Shown piece by piece: positions 61,527 through 64,000 of a stretch of DNA of 64,000 nucleotides. The notes beneath the pieces are model-generated. The model was not told the DNA's origin, made no database searches, and saw only the letters and a list, made by a program, of their open reading frames with translations. How positions within the stretch are numbered: the first letter of the stretch is position 1; each line of letters begins with the position of its first letter. The DNA comes from AR5 sp041497115. Lineage in GTDB: Bacteria > Methylomirabilota > Methylomirabilia > Rokubacteriales > CSP1-6. Made by a program: the position numbers and the translations under genes. The stretch spans positions 1 through 64,000 of the forward strand of contig JBGQFW010000004.1 in NCBI GenBank assembly GCA_041497115.1, read 5' to 3'.

Positions 61527-62337
61527 CGGCGGCGCCGAACAGCGCGGGCAGCGTGCGCAGCGCCTCCCCCACCCGCGGGCCGTGCCACGAAAACGGCTTG
61601 CCGTCCACGAGGTGCAGCCGCCCGTCGCGCACGGCCGGCACGGCCGGATAGGGCGCGAAGTCGGCCAGGTGCGCGCGGCGGAAGCGGAACGGCTCGTCGG
61701 GCAGGACGATGACCTCGGGCCGGCGCGCGGCCATCTCGTCGAGCGTGACGGTCGGATAGCGGGCGGCCGCGTCGCCGAAGACGTTGCCGGCGCCGCACAC
61801 CGCCAGCAGGTCGTGGACGTAGGTGTCGGGCCCGATCGTCATCCACGGATCGCGCCAGATCGGGTAGAAGACGGAGACCGGGGGACGTCGCGCCGTCGCC
61901 GCCCGCACCCGCTCGTAGAGCGGCTCCAGCTCGGCCAGCAGCGCCTCGGCGCGCTCGCGGGCGCCCGTCACCGCGCCGAGCTCGCGGATCATCGCCAGCC
62001 CCTCGGCCACCGTGCGCGGATAGGTCACCCACACCGGGATGGACCAGCCCCGCAGCGTCTCGATGTGCTCGCGGACGTTCTCCTCGACGTTGGCGACGAC
62101 GAGGTCGGGGGCGAGCGCGCGGATCGCCGGCAGGTCCGGATCCTTCTCGCCGCCGATCCGCGTCTTGGCGCGCACGACCGCGCGCGGCTCGACGCAGTAC
62201 GCGGTCACGCCGACCAGGGCGTCGGCCAGCCCCAGCGCGCAGAGGGTCTCGGTGATCGAGGGGATGAGGGAGACGATCCGCCGCGGCGGCCGCGCCAGCG
62301 TCAGCGCGACGCCGGAGGCGTCGACCAGCGTCGTCAC
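61519..62337 (-). CDS. BtuF-like metal/cobalamin-binding protein without signal
   Basis: 272 aa helical-backbone metal receptor fold: RRIVSLIPSITETLCALGLADALVGVTAYC, then LAPDLVVANVEENVREHIETLR and a late VDGKPFSWHGPRVGEALRTL. Related to BtuF/FhuD-type ABC binding proteins, but the N-terminus (TTLVDASGVALTLARPP) has no signal peptide, so it probably stays in the cytoplasm. Such short forms are often annotated as cobalamin-binding proteins; ligand not proven. GTG overlaps the stop of the 60-aa gene (GTGA). Confidence 0.87.
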   Translation of the reverse strand: MTTLVDASGVALTLARPPRRIVSLIPSITETLCALGLADALVGVTAYCVEPRAVVRAKTRIGGEKDPDLPAIRALAPDLVVANVEENVREHIETLRGWSIPVWVTYPRTVAEGLAMIRELGAVTGARERAEALLAELEPLYERVRAATARRPPVSVFYPIWRDPWMTIGPDTYVHDLLAVCGAGNVFGDAAARYPTVTLDEMAARRPEVIVLPDEPFRFRRAHLADFAPYPAVPAVRDGRLHLVDGKPFSWHGPRVGEALRTLPALFGAAGG

Positions 62338-62516
62338 GCGATGCGACGGCTGCGGAGCCGGTCGACGAGCGCCAGCACCTCGCGCATGCGGTCGACCAGC
62401 TCGTCATCCCACCGGGCGACCTCCGCGAGCGGCTTGCGCTGGTCGATGGCGTCCTCCAGGCTCGTCATCGCCACCCCGAACACTTTGAGGACACGTCGTG
62501 TCTCGTCGCTGGGCAT
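62334..62516 (-). CDS. 60-aa helical protein, unknown
   Basis: Mostly one amphipathic helix pair (RRVLKVFGVAMTSLEDAI, DELVDRMREVLALVDRLRSRR). GGAG before the ATG and GTGA overlap with the next gene support that it is translated. No family recognised; 16 nt after the gene at 62533. Confidence 0.6.
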   Translation of the reverse strand: MPSDETRRVLKVFGVAMTSLEDAIDQRKPLAEVARWDDELVDRMREVLALVDRLRSRRIA

Positions 62517-62532
62517 CGTTGGCTCTCCTGGC

Positions 62533-62904
62533 TCAGGCGTCGAGGTCCAGCGCGGGCGCTTCGGCCCAGCGCGGATCTCCGCCCGGCTTGAAATTCTTCG
62601 TGCTCACGAAGTGCAGGCCGTGGTGCAGGTTCATCTTGAACTTGCCGCCGCCGTAGCGGGTGCCGATCCAGCCGTCGGGATCGTCGAGGAACTCGGCCAT
62701 GTCGGTGGCGGGCAGGCGCACCAGCCACTTGAAGCGGATGGTCCCGGCGAAGGGCTCCTGCACGCCGATGGTGGCGGTGAGCCCGGGCCAGACGCGCGCG
62801 AACTCCTCAAGGACCTGCCGGCGCGTGGGATGCGCGACACCGCGGTTCAGGAGGTTGCGTGCGAGGTATGGCTCCACGAGCTCCCAGCACCACGCGGCAA
62901 TCAC
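62533..62904 (-). CDS. Conserved-looking protein, unknown
   Basis: 123 aa from GTG 62904, chosen because the upstream part of the frame is in a non-coding, lower-GC region and TAGACT (62915-62920) lies 10 nt before it. It has Trp-rich helices (WCWELVEPYLARNLL) and beta-type segments (TIRFKWLVRLPATDMAEFL, GTRYGGGKFKMNLHHGLHF). No signal or membrane part. First gene of the minus-strand group ending with DUF898. Confidence 0.6.
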   Translation of the reverse strand: MIAAWCWELVEPYLARNLLNRGVAHPTRRQVLEEFARVWPGLTATIGVQEPFAGTIRFKWLVRLPATDMAEFLDDPDGWIGTRYGGGKFKMNLHHGLHFVSTKNFKPGGDPRWAEAPALDLDA

Positions 62905-63409
62905 GACGAAGCGGAGTCTACCACGCCCGGCTATGCACAATGCAACGCGAATGCCCTCGCTGAAACACTGTTTTTGCTCATCGATCCAAGCGTTTATCAG
63001 TCGATTGGCATCCCCGGCCGTGTTGTGGATAGCTGTGGATAAGCGCCGGCGGCCGTCGGGGAATAGAATCGGCGCTCCGTCCTCCACGTCCTCTCCTCGT
63101 GGTCGATCCTCGTCGCCAACCTGCTCGCCGCCGCCGCCATGGCTCCCTACCTCCACCACCGCCACCCCAACCTCCACATGAGCCCCTGACTAGCGAGGGG
63201 CGCCTGACGACCGCAGACGCCCGACGATCGCGGACGAAGTCCATCAACCCGCGCGGCGAGGGCGAGGGGGCGGGGGGCCGCCGACCCGTTCCACGGCGAC
63301 CCAGACAGGCGTGCCGCTTCGTATGGTCGCCGCCAACGGACCACCGCCGCCACCCTCGTGGTCGCCGGCCCCCCGCCCCCTCGCCCCCGCCGCGCGAGAT
63401 CAGGCGGCG
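62905..63409. other. 505-bp gene-free region with DnaA-box-like sites
   Basis: The left 150 bp are clearly lower in GC than the window and carry three DnaA-box-like 9-mers: CTATGCACA at 62931-62939 (plus), and CTATCCACA and TTATCCACA on the minus strand at 63024-63032 and 63034-63042. Between them lies a T-rich stretch (CACTGTTTTTGCTCATCG). The right part holds the 145-bp inverted-repeat element. ORFs here have no coding character. Confidence 0.5.
63251..63395 (+). repeat. 145-bp element with long inverted ends, copy B
   Basis: Arms 63251-63285 and 63361-63395 are 35-nt inverted repeats with two mismatches, G-rich on the left and C-rich on the right. From CCGACCCGTTCC to CTCGTGGTCGC (85 nt) it aligns with the 86-nt core of the element at 39562-39701 read on the minus strand. 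Confidence 0.7.
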
Positions 63410-63994
63410 CTACGTCTGCGAGGGCGAGAGCCAGGGCCGCGGCAGCGACGGCGGCGTCCACGCCGCCACCCGGTCGAGCAGCTCCGCCGGCGTGTCGGCG
63501 AACAGCATCAGCTCGGCGTACTCGCGGCGGACGAACCCCTCGCCCGTCGCGTGATCGAGCAGCCGGATCAGCCCGTCCCAGTAGCCGGCTACGTTGAGCG
63601 CGGCCACCGGCTTGCGGTGGATGCCGAGCTGCGCCCACGTGAGCATCTCGAGCGTCTCCTCGAGCGTGCCGAGCCCCCCCGGCAGCGCGACGAACCCGTC
63701 GGCGAGCGCGGCCATCGTGGCCTTACGCTCGTGCATGCTCTCGACGAGGCGGAGCTCGGTGAGGCCGGCGTGCGCCAGCTCGCGGCTGGCCAGCGGGCGG
63801 GGGATGACGCCGATGACCTCCACGCCGGCGGCGAGCGCGGCGTCGGCGAGGACGCCCATGATCCCGACCGAGCCGCCGCCGTACACGAGCCCGAGGCGGC
63901 GCCGGGCCAGCTCGGCCGCGAGCGCGCGCGCCGCCGCCGCGTACGCGGGGCGGGCGCCGATCGCCGAGCCGCAGAAGACGCAGAGCCGCCTCAC
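63410..63994 (-). CDS. LOG-family protein (TIGR00730)
   Basis: 194 aa. Rossmann-type fold with the LOG signature PGGLGTLEE at 105-113, the catalytic Arg in MHERK (R90) and GGGSVGIMG at 39-47. LOG proteins cleave nucleoside 5'-monophosphates such as cytokinin riboside phosphates, releasing the base; in bacteria the physiological substrate is often AMP-like. GTG start at 63994; the C-terminus (PRPWLSPSQT) ends just beside the repeat element. Confidence 0.92.
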   Translation of the reverse strand: MRRLCVFCGSAIGARPAYAAAARALAAELARRRLGLVYGGGSVGIMGVLADAALAAGVEVIGVIPRPLASRELAHAGLTELRLVESMHERKATMAALADGFVALPGGLGTLEETLEMLTWAQLGIHRKPVAALNVAGYWDGLIRLLDHATGEGFVRREYAELMLFADTPAELLDRVAAWTPPSLPRPWLSPSQT

Positions 63995-64000
63995 GGCGTG

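Overview
The window is a very GC-rich (about 70% or more by eye), densely packed bacterial chromosome segment with about 61 protein genes. No rRNA, tRNA, CRISPR array or recognisable transposase was seen. The gene content suggests a soil or subsurface bacterium of the Candidatus Rokubacteria / Methylomirabilota type. It includes several F420-type luciferase-like oxidoreductases, orphan CoxL/xanthine-dehydrogenase large subunits, CaiB/MmgE/acyl-CoA ligase genes, extradiol dioxygenase genes and a PPi-type phosphofructokinase. The taxon is an inference from gene mix and base composition only.

Layout. 1-9.4 kb is a stress and RNA-repair block: radical SAM (partial), Lon-like protease, a CxxC small protein, an ACP-ligase-acyltransferase fusion, a small Zn-ribbon protein, hsp20-archease-rtcB, and a 33-aa membrane peptide with UspA. 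9.4-16 kb holds a quinone-oxidoreductase-like gene diverging from MmgE/PrpD-CaiB-MFS, then sthA. 16-23 kb has patatin, retropepsin-like protease, pirin, an IlvD-family dehydratase, a PilX-like pilin, an MBL hydrolase and a DUF4864 protein. 23.3-38.4 kb is one long minus-strand run: GntR regulator, enamidase-like amidohydrolase, DUF1015, DUF1185, Tat-type nicotinamidase, LLM oxidoreductase, molybdenum hydroxylase, MoxR, DUF58, TgpA-like transglutaminase, acyl-CoA ligase and fhs. 38.4-40.3 kb has envelope lipoproteins. 40.3-44.6 kb is a plus-strand aromatic ring-cleavage operon (cupin, LigA, LigB, formamidase-like, NTF2, LLM, PPOX) facing a gentisate-dioxygenase-like bicupin. 45.7-49.5 kb is a HicB-like/amidohydrolase/acyl-CoA ligase/nitronate monooxygenase operon facing an OsmC gene. 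50-58.5 kb has LLM, Zn-ADH, PPi-PFK, NUDIX, RidA, a truncated sensor kinase and a second molybdenum hydroxylase. 58.5-64 kb has M48 peptidase, PAP2, DUF898, a BtuF-like protein, small genes, a 505-bp gene-free region with DnaA-box-like sites, and a LOG-family gene.

Four regulatory or coding signals cut across this layout. (1) The OsmC gene continues through an in-frame TGA at the family's second conserved Cys, followed by a perfect 18-nt palindrome at the right distance for a bacterial SECIS: a candidate selenoprotein. (2) Six sigma-54-type GG-N10-GC promoters precede the Lon-like protease, the 73-aa protein, hsp20-archease-rtcB, the UspA unit, the OmpA lipoprotein and the pilin. (3) At least a dozen other genes have a -10 hexamer 6-10 nt before the start codon, several with a -35 box at 17-18 nt, which points to leaderless transcription beside normal Shine-Dalgarno genes. 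(4) Three families of intergenic palindromic repeats occur, two of them with two divergent copies in the window.
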